DNA of 15,846 nt from DTLA01 sp034436295 (GCA_034436295.1 DAOTVT010000163.1:1-15846), one strand, 5' to 3'; positions 6,848 through 14,365 are shown, numbered from the stretch's first letter. The notes: generated by a model from the letters alone, not told the origin. Made by a program: numbers and translations.

Positions 6848-9208
6848 CTAACTCTGCACGGGCTGTGCTGCCAGTTCAGAGATTGGAGTTTCCTCGCCGC
6901 ACTTCGTGCACACCGCCACGCCCGGCGACTTCGGCTTCTCGGTCAGGAGCCCGCCGCAGTGCGGGCAGGGTTGCGGCAGCGGCCGGTTCCAGATGGCGAA
7001 CTTGCAGTTGGGATAGTTGGCGCATCCGTAGAAAGTGCGCCGCCGCCGCGTGCGCTTCTCCACCAAATCGCCGCCGCACTCGGGGCACTTGGCCCCCGTG
7101 GGCGAGACCAGCGGCTTGGCGTTGCGGCACTTCGGGAACGCGCTGCACGCCAGGAACTTGCCGTACCGCCCGCGCTTGATGACCATCGGGCTGCCGCATT
7201 TCTCGCAGACCTCGTCCGTCGTCTCCACGGGAATCGTAGTCGGTTCCATATTCTGGCGCGCGGCCTCCACGGTCGTGCGGAACGGCTCGTAGAACTCGCG
7301 GAGCACCTGCACCCAGTCCTTCTCGCCCGACGCCACCTCGTCCAGGCGGCTTTCCATCTCGGCCGTGAAGCCCACGTCCATCACTTCCGGGAAGTGCTTG
7401 ACCAGCAGGTCGTTGACGATGAACCCCAGTTCGGTCGGCACCAGCCTGCGCCCCTCTATCTGCTCCACGTACCCCCGCTCCTGGATGGTGGACAGAATCG
7501 GCGCGTAGGTGCTGGGACGGCCGATGCCCTTCTCCTCCAGCGCGCGGACCAGCGTTGCCTCCGTGTAGCGCGGGGGCGGCTGGGTGAAATGCTGCTCGGG
7601 GAACACGCCGCGCAGGTCCAGCATCTCGCCCACCGACAGCGGCGGGAGCATCCGCTCCTCTTCCCCTTCTTCCTCCGGCGCTTCGTCTTCGTCGCGCCGC
7701 TCCATGTACACCTGCATGAAGCCGGGGAACTTCACCCGCGAGCCCGTGGCCCGCAGGCCGTAGGTCGCGTTCGGATTCCCCACCGGCGAGACCCGACTGT
7801 CCGCCGCGATGTCCACCGAGACCGTGTCAAAGATCGCCGACGCCATCTGGCTGGCCAGAAACCGCTTCCAGATGAGGTCGTAGAGGCGATACTGATCCGA
7901 CGTCAGGTACTGGCGGATAGCGGCCGGCTCTCGGAAAACGGAGGTGGGGCGGATGGCCTCGTGCGCCTCCTGCGCGCCTTTCGTCTTGGTCTTGTAGGTC
8001 CAGGGCTTGGGCGGCACAAAACTGGCGCCGAACTTCTTGCCGATGTAGTCCAGCGCCTCCCGCTGCGCCACCTCGGCCACGTTGGTGGAGTCGGTGCGCA
8101 TGTAGGTAATCAGGCCCACGCTGCCCTCGTCGCCGATGGGCAACCCCTCGTACAACTGCTGCGCCACGGCCATGGTGCGCTTGGGCGAAAAATGCAACCG
8201 GCGCGAAGCCTCCTGCTGGAGCGTGCTGGTGATGAAGGGCGGCGACGGGTTGCGCCGCACTTCCTTCTCGCGCACCTCCAGCACCGCGTACAGCGCCCGC
8301 TCCAGGTCCTCCTTGAGGGCCAGGGCGTCCTCGCCCCGATGGCATTCAAACTTGTCGCCCCGCACCCTCACCAGCGCGGCGCGGAACGGGCGGTCCTCCC
8401 CCCGCTTCTTCGCCGCCTCGGGCTTCTTGGCCAGTTCCACATCCACCGACCAGTACTCTTCGGGCACGAAGGCTTGAATCTCGCGCTCGCGCTCCACCAC
8501 CAGCCGCACGGCTACGGATTGCACGCGGCCCGCCGACAGTCGGTTGCGCCCCATGTTCTCGCGCAGGAGCGGACTCAACGTGTAGCCCACGATGCGATCC
8601 AGGATGCGGCGCGTCTGCTGCGCGTTCACCAGGTGCTGGTTGATGCCCGTCGGATGGCTGAACGACTCCTCTATGGCGGGCTTGGTGATCTCGTGGAACA
8701 CCACGCGATAGACCGGCTTGCCCCGGATGCTGCTCCCAAGCGTCTCCTTCAGGTGCCAGGAGATGGCCTCGCCCTCGCGGTCGGGGTCGGTGGCCAGGTA
8801 GATTTCCGCGGCGGCGCTGGCCTCCTTCTTCAGTTCTTTCACGACCTCGGCCTTCTTGGCGGGAATCACGTACCGGGGCTTGAAGTTGTTCTCCAGGTCA
8901 ACGCCCATGCGATTCATCGGAAGGTCGCGGATATGCCCGACCGAGGGCTTGACCTTGTAGCCTTTGCCCAGGAACTTGCCCACGGTGCGGGCCTTGGCCG
9001 GCGATTCCACGATGACCAATTTGCCCTCGCCCTTCGGGGCCGCGTCGGCCGGGAGCGCGTCGTGCGCCTCCGTGCGGCCCAGGCGCGTCATCGCCGTCCC
9101 GCAGACCGTGCACCGACCGCGCGTCGCCGCCTGCCCGTTGGCCAGGAACACCGGTTCCGCGTTGACCATTTCGCGCCGCGTCTTGCATTTCACACAATAG
9201 GCTTCCAT
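6848..9208 (-). CDS. topA: DNA topoisomerase I with N-terminal zinc-ribbon fusion
   Basis: A 786-residue type IA topoisomerase that relaxes negative supercoils through a 5'-phosphotyrosine bond. An extra N-terminal domain (1-46) has paired cysteines C5/C8 and C33/C36 and a GQAATRGRC loop, matching the small DUF5679 zinc-ribbon type. The Toprim domain starts at about 63 (KLVIVESPAKA, E68), with the acidic triad D141, D143, E145 in ATDPDREGEA. The active-site tyrosine is Y369 in GLITYMRTDST. A low-complexity acidic insert (about 505-519) interrupts the gate region. The C-terminus has zinc fingers at C668/C671/C688/C694 and C708/C711/C729/C735, and a third four-cysteine unit C748/C751/C767/C770. 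GAGAGG lies 8 nt before the ATG. The start is 23 bp after the manC stop, so it belongs to the dprA operon. Confidence 0.96.
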   Translation of the reverse strand: MEAYCVKCKTRREMVNAEPVFLANGQAATRGRCTVCGTAMTRLGRTEAHDALPADAAPKGEGKLVIVESPAKARTVGKFLGKGYKVKPSVGHIRDLPMNRMGVDLENNFKPRYVIPAKKAEVVKELKKEASAAAEIYLATDPDREGEAISWHLKETLGSSIRGKPVYRVVFHEITKPAIEESFSHPTGINQHLVNAQQTRRILDRIVGYTLSPLLRENMGRNRLSAGRVQSVAVRLVVEREREIQAFVPEEYWSVDVELAKKPEAAKKRGEDRPFRAALVRVRGDKFECHRGEDALALKEDLERALYAVLEVREKEVRRNPSPPFITSTLQQEASRRLHFSPKRTMAVAQQLYEGLPIGDEGSVGLITYMRTDSTNVAEVAQREALDYIGKKFGASFVPPKPWTYKTKTKGAQEAHEAIRPTSVFREPAAIRQYLTSDQYRLYDLIWKRFLASQMASAIFDTVSVDIAADSRVSPVGNPNATYGLRATGSRVKFPGFMQVYMERRDEDEAPEEEGEEERMLPPLSVGEMLDLRGVFPEQHFTQPPPRYTEATLVRALEEKGIGRPSTYAPILSTIQERGYVEQIEGRRLVPTELGFIVNDLLVKHFPEVMDVGFTAEMESRLDEVASGEKDWVQVLREFYEPFRTTVEAARQNMEPTTIPVETTDEVCEKCGSPMVIKRGRYGKFLACSAFPKCRNAKPLVSPTGAKCPECGGDLVEKRTRRRRTFYGCANYPNCKFAIWNRPLPQPCPHCGGLLTEKPKSPGVAVCTKCGEETPISELAAQPVQS

Positions 9209-9231
9209 GCTATGCGCCTCTCTACACTCGT

Positions 9232-10314
9232 CTATAGATACTGTCGCTTATTCCCCTTCCGGAGCATCTCCACAAGGGTTTTCACATCCTGCGCCCGGTC
9301 TTTGGGACACACCAGCACCACATCTTCGGTGTCCACGATGACCATATCCTTCAGCCCGATGGCCGCCACCAGCCGCTTCCCGCCCCAGATGAGCGTGCCC
9401 TCGGTGTCCAGCGCGACGTGCTCGCCCACGATCACATTGCCCCGCTCGTCCGCCGGCACCACTTCGGCCACCGCCTTCCACGAACCCACGTCGTTCCAGC
9501 CGACCGAGATGGGAATGACCACCACGCGCCGCGCCTTCTCCATGATCCCCACGTCTATCGTAACCGGCTGAATGCTCGGCCAGACCCGTTCCAGCACGGC
9601 CTGCGCGTCGGGCCTGTCCAGCGCGCCGTCAATCTCATCCAGGGCGGCGCACAGGTCGGGCAGCAGGTTCCGCATCTCGTCCAGAATGCGCGATATCCTC
9701 CAGACGAAGATCCCGCTGTTCCAGTAGTAGCGGCCGCTCTCCACAAACTGCTGGGCCCGCGCGGCATCGGGCTTCTCGGTGAACTGAACCACGTGATACG
9801 CGGGGCCAACCTCCGCGTCGTTCAGCGGATGCCCGCGCTCTATGTATCCGAAGCCCGTCTCGGCCCATCGCGGGGTAATGCCGAGCGTGGCGATGTAGCC
9901 CTGCTCGGCCAGGGCCACAGCCGACCGCAGCGCGGCGCGAAAGCCCTCGGCGTCCGAAATCACGTGGTCGGCGTGGAGCGACGCCATGATGCCATCGGGG
10001 TTCTTGCGCCGCATGTGCAGCGCCGCCAGCCCGATGCAGGGGGCCGTCCCCTTGCCCATCGGCTCAACGAGGATGTTCTCCGGCGGCAGTTCCGGCAGGT
10101 GGGCCCGCACCTGGTCCGCATGGGCCGCCGCCGTCGCCACGTACACCTGGTGCGGCTCCACCAGAGGCGCAATCCGCAGGTAGGTTTCCCTGAGAAGCGA
10201 GCGGTCTCCGCCCAGAGACAGAAGGTGCTTGGGCATGTGTTCGCGGCTGCTGGGCCACAAACGCGTCCCCAAGCCCCCCGCGAGTATGAGGATGTTCAGC
10301 GTAGCGATGGTCAA
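9232..10314 (-). CDS. manC: Mannose-1-phosphate guanylyltransferase
   Basis: A 360-residue nucleotidyltransferase that makes GDP-mannose from GTP and mannose-1-phosphate, feeding glycans, glycolipids or compatible solutes. Family motifs are GGLGTRLWPSSREHMPKH at 13-30 (nucleotide-binding loop, K29), HADH at 114-117 (metal-binding D116), ETGFGYIE at 152-159, EKPD at 180-183, YWNSGIF at 197-203 and DVGSW at 275-279, followed by a left-handed helix-like tail (GNVIVGEHV, GTLIW). It is the short single-domain form, without the phosphomannose isomerase domain of proteobacterial bifunctional enzymes. The start codon is TTG: no ATG or GTG exists in frame before the first motif or upstream before a stop, and a purine-rich GAGGGAAGGGGG precedes it. 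It sits 21 bp after dprA and 23 bp before topA, with no other sugar gene nearby, which is unusual. Confidence 0.93.
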   Translation of the reverse strand: MTIATLNILILAGGLGTRLWPSSREHMPKHLLSLGGDRSLLRETYLRIAPLVEPHQVYVATAAAHADQVRAHLPELPPENILVEPMGKGTAPCIGLAALHMRRKNPDGIMASLHADHVISDAEGFRAALRSAVALAEQGYIATLGITPRWAETGFGYIERGHPLNDAEVGPAYHVVQFTEKPDAARAQQFVESGRYYWNSGIFVWRISRILDEMRNLLPDLCAALDEIDGALDRPDAQAVLERVWPSIQPVTIDVGIMEKARRVVVIPISVGWNDVGSWKAVAEVVPADERGNVIVGEHVALDTEGTLIWGGKRLVAAIGLKDMVIVDTEDVVLVCPKDRAQDVKTLVEMLRKGNKRQYL

Positions 10315-10335
10315 GTCCCCCTTCCCTCGTGAAAG

Positions 10336-11442
10336 TTACGGGCGATAGACCTGCCGCCCTTCGCGCACGGCCACATAGTTCATGCTGCCGACATGCCGCA
10401 CCAGGCCCTTGAGTTCCATCATCACCAGGGTACTGTTCACGTCGGCAATGGACATGCCGGTGGCCCGCGCCAACTCGTCCACGTGAATCGGCTCCGCCGC
10501 CATGTGCTGCAAGAGCAGCGCCTCCCCGCCCGCCTCCGGCAGAGTTTCCCGCGCCTGCACGAATTCCTCCACCATGTTCAGGTTGAGTTCCTGGAGGATG
10601 TCATCCGCGCAGACGACCGGCTTCGCGCCGTCGCGGATGAGTTCGTTGACGCCGCGACTGCCGGCCGCCAGGATGCTGCCAGGGACGGCGAACACGTCTC
10701 GCCCCTGCTCCAGCGCGTGGCGTGCCGTGAGCAGCGCGCCGCTTTCTCGGCCGGCCTCCACCACCAGCGTCCCCAGCGCCAGCCCGCTGATAATCCGATT
10801 CCGCGCCGGAAAGTTCCCCGCCTCCGGCTTCGCGCCGATGGGATACTCGCTGACCAGCGCCCCATTCTGGATGATGCGCTCGGCCAAATCTCGGTGCTCC
10901 GACGGGTAGATCACGTCCACGCCCGAACCCAACACGGCGATGGTGCGGCCGCCCACCGACAGCGCAGCGCGGTGCGCCACCCCGTCAATCCCCCGCGCCA
11001 GCCCACTGACGATGGTAACGCCGCACCGTGCGATCTCCGACGCCAGCAAGTGGGCCACCTCGCGCCCGTAGGTGCTAGCCTTTCGCGTGCCCACCACGGC
11101 CAGCGCCAGTTCGTCGCGGGGCAGTATCTTGCCCCGAACGTACAGCAGGGGCGGCGAGGCCGCGATGTTCCGCAGCAGGCGAGGGTACTCGGCATCGCGC
11201 CAGGTGAGAATCGTCGCGCCTGCCCGTTCCACGCGCGCCATCTCCCGCTCCAGCGAGATTTTGGCGCGGGTCTCCTGCAGCGCCTGGATGCAGCGGGTGT
11301 CCAGGCCCGCCGCCGACAGATCCCAGGCGCTTGCCTCCCAGGCCCGCGACAGTTCCCCGAAGTGATCCAACAGCAGACGGATGCGCTTCGGGCCTATCCC
11401 TGGCACGAGATTGAACCCCACCCAGAAGGCAACCTCATCCAA
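10336..11442 (-). CDS. dprA: DNA-processing protein DprA (Smf)
   Basis: A 368-residue DprA protein, which protects incoming single-stranded DNA and loads RecA during transformation. A helix-hairpin-helix/SAM-like N-terminus (LVPGIGPKRI near 12-21) is followed by the Rossmann-like domain with SGLARGID at 146-153, GSGVDVIYP near 172-180, the signature FPARNRIISGL at 211-221 and GALLTARHALEQGRDVFAVPG. A C-terminal winged helix (DprA_WH) spans about 306-360. A longer reading to 11589 would add 49 residues, but it would run back through a promoter and a palindromic repeat, so I chose the TTG at 11442, which has AAGGAG 9 nt upstream. DprA also occurs in bacteria not known to be competent, so competence does not follow. 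First gene of the proposed dprA-manC-topA-xer-pepP operon. Confidence 0.94.
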   Translation of the reverse strand: MDEVAFWVGFNLVPGIGPKRIRLLLDHFGELSRAWEASAWDLSAAGLDTRCIQALQETRAKISLEREMARVERAGATILTWRDAEYPRLLRNIAASPPLLYVRGKILPRDELALAVVGTRKASTYGREVAHLLASEIARCGVTIVSGLARGIDGVAHRAALSVGGRTIAVLGSGVDVIYPSEHRDLAERIIQNGALVSEYPIGAKPEAGNFPARNRIISGLALGTLVVEAGRESGALLTARHALEQGRDVFAVPGSILAAGSRGVNELIRDGAKPVVCADDILQELNLNMVEEFVQARETLPEAGGEALLLQHMAAEPIHVDELARATGMSIADVNSTLVMMELKGLVRHVGSMNYVAVREGRQVYRP

Positions 11443-11451
11443 CCCTGCTCT

Positions 11452-11457
11452 CTCCTT
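11452..11457 (-). promoter_or_regulatory. Ribosome binding site supporting the dprA TTG start
   Basis: AAGGAG read on the minus strand, 9 nt before the TTG at 11442. It sits only about 7 nt below the predicted -10 box, so the message would begin right at or just before this site, an unusually short leader. Confidence 0.6.
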
Positions 11458-11463
11458 GCGGCA

Positions 11464-11492
11464 AGGATACCCAAACCTTGCCCACCTGTCAA
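11464..11492 (-). promoter_or_regulatory. Sigma-70-type promoter for the dprA operon
   Basis: On the minus strand, a perfect TTGACA (11487-11492), a 17-bp spacer and TATCCT (11464-11469). Transcription would start near 11457. It is the only promoter-like sequence seen ahead of the five-gene block. Confidence 0.68.
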
Positions 11493-11519
11493 GCCGCGCC
11501 GGAACGCGACTCATCGGCA

Positions 11520-11553
11520 GAGGTGCGCCGCACTTCCGGAAGTGCATCGCACC
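11520..11553. repeat. Dispersed palindromic intergenic repeat, copy 2
   Basis: The second copy of the core at 4672-4705 (29 of 34 identical). Its centre GCACTTCCGGAAGTGC (11530-11545) is a perfect 16-bp palindrome, and pairing continues outward to 11522-11553 with only two mismatched pairs. CCGGAACGC occurs as a direct repeat on both sides (11499-11507 and 11571-11579), which resembles a target duplication or a repeat boundary. It lies about 100 bp after the rimM stop and about 28 bp before the dprA -35 box. Confidence 0.75.
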
Positions 11554-11655
11554 ACAGAATAGAACCGAGTCCGGAACGCAACAACCCAATGCGGCCCGTC
11601 GCTCGTAGGGGTTGGGTTGGGAGAGAAGGAACTTGTGGGGATGCGCGGGCGTCGC

Positions 11656-12222
11656 CTACAGCAGGCCAGGGATGAGGTGAACCGTCATTCGGCCCTGCTC
11701 AAGGTCTATCCCCAGGATGACGTCCGCAATGGCGGGCAGCCAGACCTCACCTTCCGCCGTGTCCACGACATAGACATCGTTGGCCGGCAGGCTGAGCACC
11801 TCCGAGATCACGCCAAGGCGCTGGCCCGCGTCGGTCCACACCTGGAGCCCGACGATCTGGTGAACGTAGAACGTGTCGGCGGGCAGGGGCATCGCCTGCT
11901 CGGTGGGCACCGAGATTTCCGCGCCGCGCAGCATCTCCACCGCGTTGCGGTCGTCCAGGCCGACGAGTTTGATGACGACATCGCCCTTGTAGAACCGCGC
12001 CTTCTGGATGGTGTAGCGGCGCGGCTCCGGCCCGATCCAAATCTCGGCGCCCTGGCGAAACCGCTCGGGGAAGTCGGTGAGCACTTGCACGCGCAGTTCC
12101 CCTCGCACGCCGTGCGGCGCGCGCACCTGGCCCACAATCAAAAAGCGAGGCTCAGCCGGCAGGTCTCGCTCGGCTGAGCCGTTTGCGTCGCGAAGCGATT
12201 GGCCATCCGCCAAATCGGGCAT
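11656..12222 (-). CDS. rimM: Ribosome maturation factor RimM
   Basis: A 188-residue protein needed for maturation of the 30S subunit, acting on the 16S rRNA 3' domain with S19. The N-terminal RimM domain opens with VGQVRAPHGVRGELRV (about 30-45; the HGVRGE core is at 37-42) and TDFPERF. The C-terminal PRC-barrel runs from about 118 (FYVHQIVGLQV, then GVISEVLSLPANDVYVV and WLPAIADVI) to the end. The about 27-residue N-terminal extension is longer than usual but is supported by the start: the ATG shares one base with the khpA stop (TGATG), and GGAG lies 8 nt upstream inside khpA. This implies translational coupling. Last gene of the rpsP-khpA-rimM operon; trmD, often next in other bacteria, is absent here. 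Confidence 0.94.
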   Translation of the reverse strand: MPDLADGQSLRDANGSAERDLPAEPRFLIVGQVRAPHGVRGELRVQVLTDFPERFRQGAEIWIGPEPRRYTIQKARFYKGDVVIKLVGLDDRNAVEMLRGAEISVPTEQAMPLPADTFYVHQIVGLQVWTDAGQRLGVISEVLSLPANDVYVVDTAEGEVWLPAIADVILGIDLEQGRMTVHLIPGLL

Positions 12223-12449
12223 CAGTCAATCTCCAAAACGTAGGGCTTCCCGCGCTGGGCGGCCCCCACCCGCAGGAGCGCCCGCATGGCATTGGCCACG
12301 CGCCCCTCCTTGCCGATCACCCGCCCCATGTCCTTGGAGCCGACGCGCAGGTGGATGATGATGCGCGAAGAAGTTACGCGCTCATCCACGCGCACCGCCG
12401 AAGGATCGTCCACCAGGGACTTACCGATGTACTCAATGAGTTCTTTCAC
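12222..12449 (-). CDS. khpA: KH-domain RNA-binding protein KhpA
   Basis: A 75-residue single KH domain, the full length of the KhpA (YlqC) family. The RNA-binding GxxG loop is GKEG at 46-49 inside GRVIGKEGRVANAMRALL. In Gram-positive bacteria KhpA pairs with KhpB to bind RNA and affect cell elongation and division; the partner gene is not in this window. The start is GTG with GGAGG about 11 nt upstream. It lies 46 bp after rpsP and overlaps rimM by one base, the widely conserved rpsP-khpA-rimM order. Confidence 0.93.
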   Translation of the reverse strand: MKELIEYIGKSLVDDPSAVRVDERVTSSRIIIHLRVGSKDMGRVIGKEGRVANAMRALLRVGAAQRGKPYVLEID

Positions 12450-12495
12450 AGATGCGCCCCTCCGAGTCGCCGCGCCAACGGCGTGCAGGGTCTCG

Positions 12496-12783
12496 CTACG
12501 CCGTGGGTTGCTCGGGGCTGCCCTGCTTGGCGGCCGCCCACTTGTCCATGATGCCGGTCTTGGTCAGCATCCGCATCACGGCATCGCTGGGCTTCGCGCC
12601 CTGGGACAGCCAGTGCAGCGCCCGCTCCTCGTTGATCTCCACAGTCTCCGGCTCCGTCCGCGGGTTGTAGAAGCCGATGATCTCCAGGAACGCGCCATCG
12701 CGGGGCGCTTCGCGCTCCGTTACCACGATGCGGTAACTGGGCTGTTTCTTGGCACCAACTCGTCGCAAACGAATACGCAGCAT
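12496..12783 (-). CDS. rpsP: 30S ribosomal protein S16
   Basis: A 95-residue S16 protein, which binds 16S rRNA early in 30S assembly. The N-terminus MLRIRLRRVGAKKQPSYRIVV and the FYNPRTEP, GAKPSDAV and LL..TGI-like segments match the family across its length. A TTG three codons upstream (12792) gives a longer reading, but it abuts the AGGAG site, so the ATG at 12783 is chosen and also matches the universal S16 start. It has its own promoter (12818-12846) after ffh and leads the rpsP-khpA-rimM operon. Confidence 0.96.
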   Translation of the reverse strand: MLRIRLRRVGAKKQPSYRIVVTEREAPRDGAFLEIIGFYNPRTEPETVEINEERALHWLSQGAKPSDAVMRMLTKTGIMDKWAAAKQGSPEQPTA

Positions 12784-12817
12784 ATTCTTCAACCTACTCC
12801 TGAGAAATTAGCAACAT

Positions 12818-12846
12818 ACTATACCACAGGCCCCCACAAACGCCAA
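12818..12846 (-). promoter_or_regulatory. Extended -10 promoter for rpsP-khpA-rimM
   Basis: On the minus strand, TTGGCG (12841-12846), a 17-bp spacer and TATAGT (12818-12823). TGTG plus one base precedes the -10 box, as at the promoter near 4600. It lies within the 101-bp gap between the ffh stop and the rpsP start, so these genes can be expressed separately from ffh. Confidence 0.65.
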
Positions 12847-12884
12847 AATCCAAGCGCCGACTCAAAACGATCGCCGATGCCGCA

Positions 12885-14207
12885 TCACCGGAACAGATTG
12901 AACAACCCGCCTTTCTTGCCGCCCGCCAGGTCTTTCATCATCCGCTGCATCTGTCGGAACTGGGACAGGAGTTGGTTCACGTCCTGCACCGTCGTGCCGC
13001 TGCCCCGCGCGATGCGCCGCTTCCGGCTGGCGTTGATGATGTCGGGGCGCCGCCGCTCCTCCGGCGTCATGGAGTTGATGATGGCCTCCACCTGCTTCAT
13101 CTGCTTCTCGGTCAGGTCGGCGGGGATGTCTCGGCTTGCCTGCGACAGCCCTGGGATCATCTCCAGCAGTTGGCTCATCGGCCCCATCTTGCGCACCTCG
13201 CGCAACTGCTTGCGAAAATCCTCCAGGTCAAAGGTGGCGGTCCGCAGTTTGCGGGCCATCGCCAGCGCCGACTCCTTGTCCAGCGACGCCTCTGCCTTCT
13301 CAATGAGCGTCAGCACGTCGCCCATACCCAGAATGCGCGACGCCAGCCTGTCGGGGTGGAACACCTCCAGGGCGTCCAGTTTCTCGCCCGTCGCCAGGAA
13401 CTTGATGGGCACGCCTGTAACTTCGCGCATGGAGATGGCCGCGCCGCCGCGCGCGTCGCCGTCCACCTTGGTCAGGATCAGCCCCGTGAGGCCCACCTGC
13501 CCGTTGAACTCGGCGGCCACGCGCACCGCGTCCTGGCCCGTCATGGCGTCGGCCACCAGGAGCACCTCGCTCGGCTTGACCGTCGCCTTGATGACCTTCA
13601 GTTCGGACATCATCTGATCGTCAATGTGCAGGCGGCCCGCCGTGTCCAGGATGAGGACGGTGTACGCCGCCTTGCGCGCCTTGTCCAGAGCGTGGGCGCA
13701 AATCTGGGGTGGCGGCACGCTCGTGCCCTCGGAGTGGACGGGAATCTCCAGTTGCGCGCCCAGAACCTCCAACTGGGTAACGGCGGCGGGGCGGTAGGTG
13801 TCGGCGGCCACAAGCATGGGCCGCTGCCCCGCCTTGCGCAGGTGCAGCGCCAGTTTGGCGGCCGTCGTCGTCTTGCCCGAACCCTGCAGGCCGACCAGCA
13901 TGACCACGTTCGGGGGCGGCCCCGACAGGTCCAGTTTGGCCGCCTGGCCCAGCGTGGCGATGAGTTCCTGGTGCACGATCTTGATGACCTGCTGCGCCGG
14001 CGTCAGGCTGCGCGCCACCTCAGCACCCATCGCGCGCTCCTTCACCCGCGCCAGGAACGCCTTCACCACGGTGAAGTTGACATCGGCCTCAAGCAGCGCC
14101 AGCCGCACCTCTCGCAGCGCCGCGTCTATGTCCTGCTCGGACAGTTTGCCGCGACCCGACAGGCGGTCAAATATGGCCTGGAGTCTGGTAGAAAGCGTTT
14201 CAAACAC
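12885..14207 (-). CDS. ffh: Signal recognition particle protein Ffh (SRP54)
   Basis: A 440-residue SRP GTPase that binds signal sequences and 4.5S/SRP RNA and delivers ribosomes to the membrane with FtsY. The N-domain helical bundle starts at FETLSTRLQAIF. The G domain shows the P-loop GLQGSGKTT at 106-114, DTYRPAA, DTAGR at 188-192 and TKVDGD at 246-251 followed by ARGGA. The Met-rich M domain has KMGPMSQLLEMIPG and the RNA-binding RIARGSG at 398-404, then a QMQRMMK segment and a Gly/Lys tail. The start is GTG, with AAAGG 7 nt upstream (14215-14219); an ATG 50 codons earlier (14357) would run through the promoter and is rejected. It has its own promoter and is followed by rpsP after 101 bp. 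Confidence 0.96.
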   Translation of the reverse strand: MFETLSTRLQAIFDRLSGRGKLSEQDIDAALREVRLALLEADVNFTVVKAFLARVKERAMGAEVARSLTPAQQVIKIVHQELIATLGQAAKLDLSGPPPNVVMLVGLQGSGKTTTAAKLALHLRKAGQRPMLVAADTYRPAAVTQLEVLGAQLEIPVHSEGTSVPPPQICAHALDKARKAAYTVLILDTAGRLHIDDQMMSELKVIKATVKPSEVLLVADAMTGQDAVRVAAEFNGQVGLTGLILTKVDGDARGGAAISMREVTGVPIKFLATGEKLDALEVFHPDRLASRILGMGDVLTLIEKAEASLDKESALAMARKLRTATFDLEDFRKQLREVRKMGPMSQLLEMIPGLSQASRDIPADLTEKQMKQVEAIINSMTPEERRRPDIINASRKRRIARGSGTTVQDVNQLLSQFRQMQRMMKDLAGGKKGGLFNLFR

Positions 14208-14214
14208 GTGGACA

Positions 14215-14219
14215 CCTTT
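14215..14219 (-). promoter_or_regulatory. Ribosome binding site supporting the ffh GTG start
   Basis: AAAGG read on the minus strand, 7 nt before the GTG at 14207. It moves the start well inside the longest open reading and matches the usual N-terminus of Ffh. Confidence 0.6.
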
Positions 14220-14237
14220 CTTCCCGATTGGAAGCGC

Positions 14238-14266
14238 ATTGTAGCCGCGGAATCCGCCGCCGTCAA
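14238..14266 (-). promoter_or_regulatory. Sigma-70-type promoter for ffh
   Basis: On the minus strand, TTGACG (14261-14266), a 17-bp spacer and TACAAT (14238-14243), five of six matches in each box. Transcription would start near 14231, leaving a leader of about 24 nt. Confidence 0.75.
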
Positions 14267-14343
14267 ATCGGCGCCCCTTCAGCGGGTTCCCTCGCCCCGC
14301 TCGCGGGCAAAGGGCCAGGATGAGCGGTGGCCTAGGACACGTA

Positions 14344-14365
14344 GGGCGGCTTTCCATAGCCGCCC
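14344..14365. repeat. Perfect hairpin between ffh promoter and transposase
   Basis: GGGCGGCT (14344-14351) pairs perfectly with AGCCGCCC (14358-14365) around a 6-nt loop. It lies in the 234-bp gap upstream of ffh and downstream of the transposase stop. There is no T tract on either side, so an intrinsic terminator is not well supported. It could be an interspersed palindrome or part of the insertion sequence end. The rest of this gap beyond the ffh promoter shows nothing else I can name. Confidence 0.5.

Noticed and set aside
6602..9571. A 989-codon open frame on the plus strand
   Set aside because: It lies opposite topA and parts of xer and manC. The composition is rich in His, Arg, Ala and Leu, as expected for a GC-rich antisense shadow, while topA on the other strand has full family motifs.
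11443..11589. A longer dprA start giving 49 extra residues
   Set aside because: This extension runs through the predicted dprA promoter and the palindromic repeat. Its peptide resembles one read through the other repeat copy only because the DNA repeat is shared.
14208..14357. A longer ffh start from the ATG at 14357
   Set aside because: It would cross the TTGACG-17-TACAAT promoter and the hairpin, and Ffh proteins normally begin at the FETLS segment.
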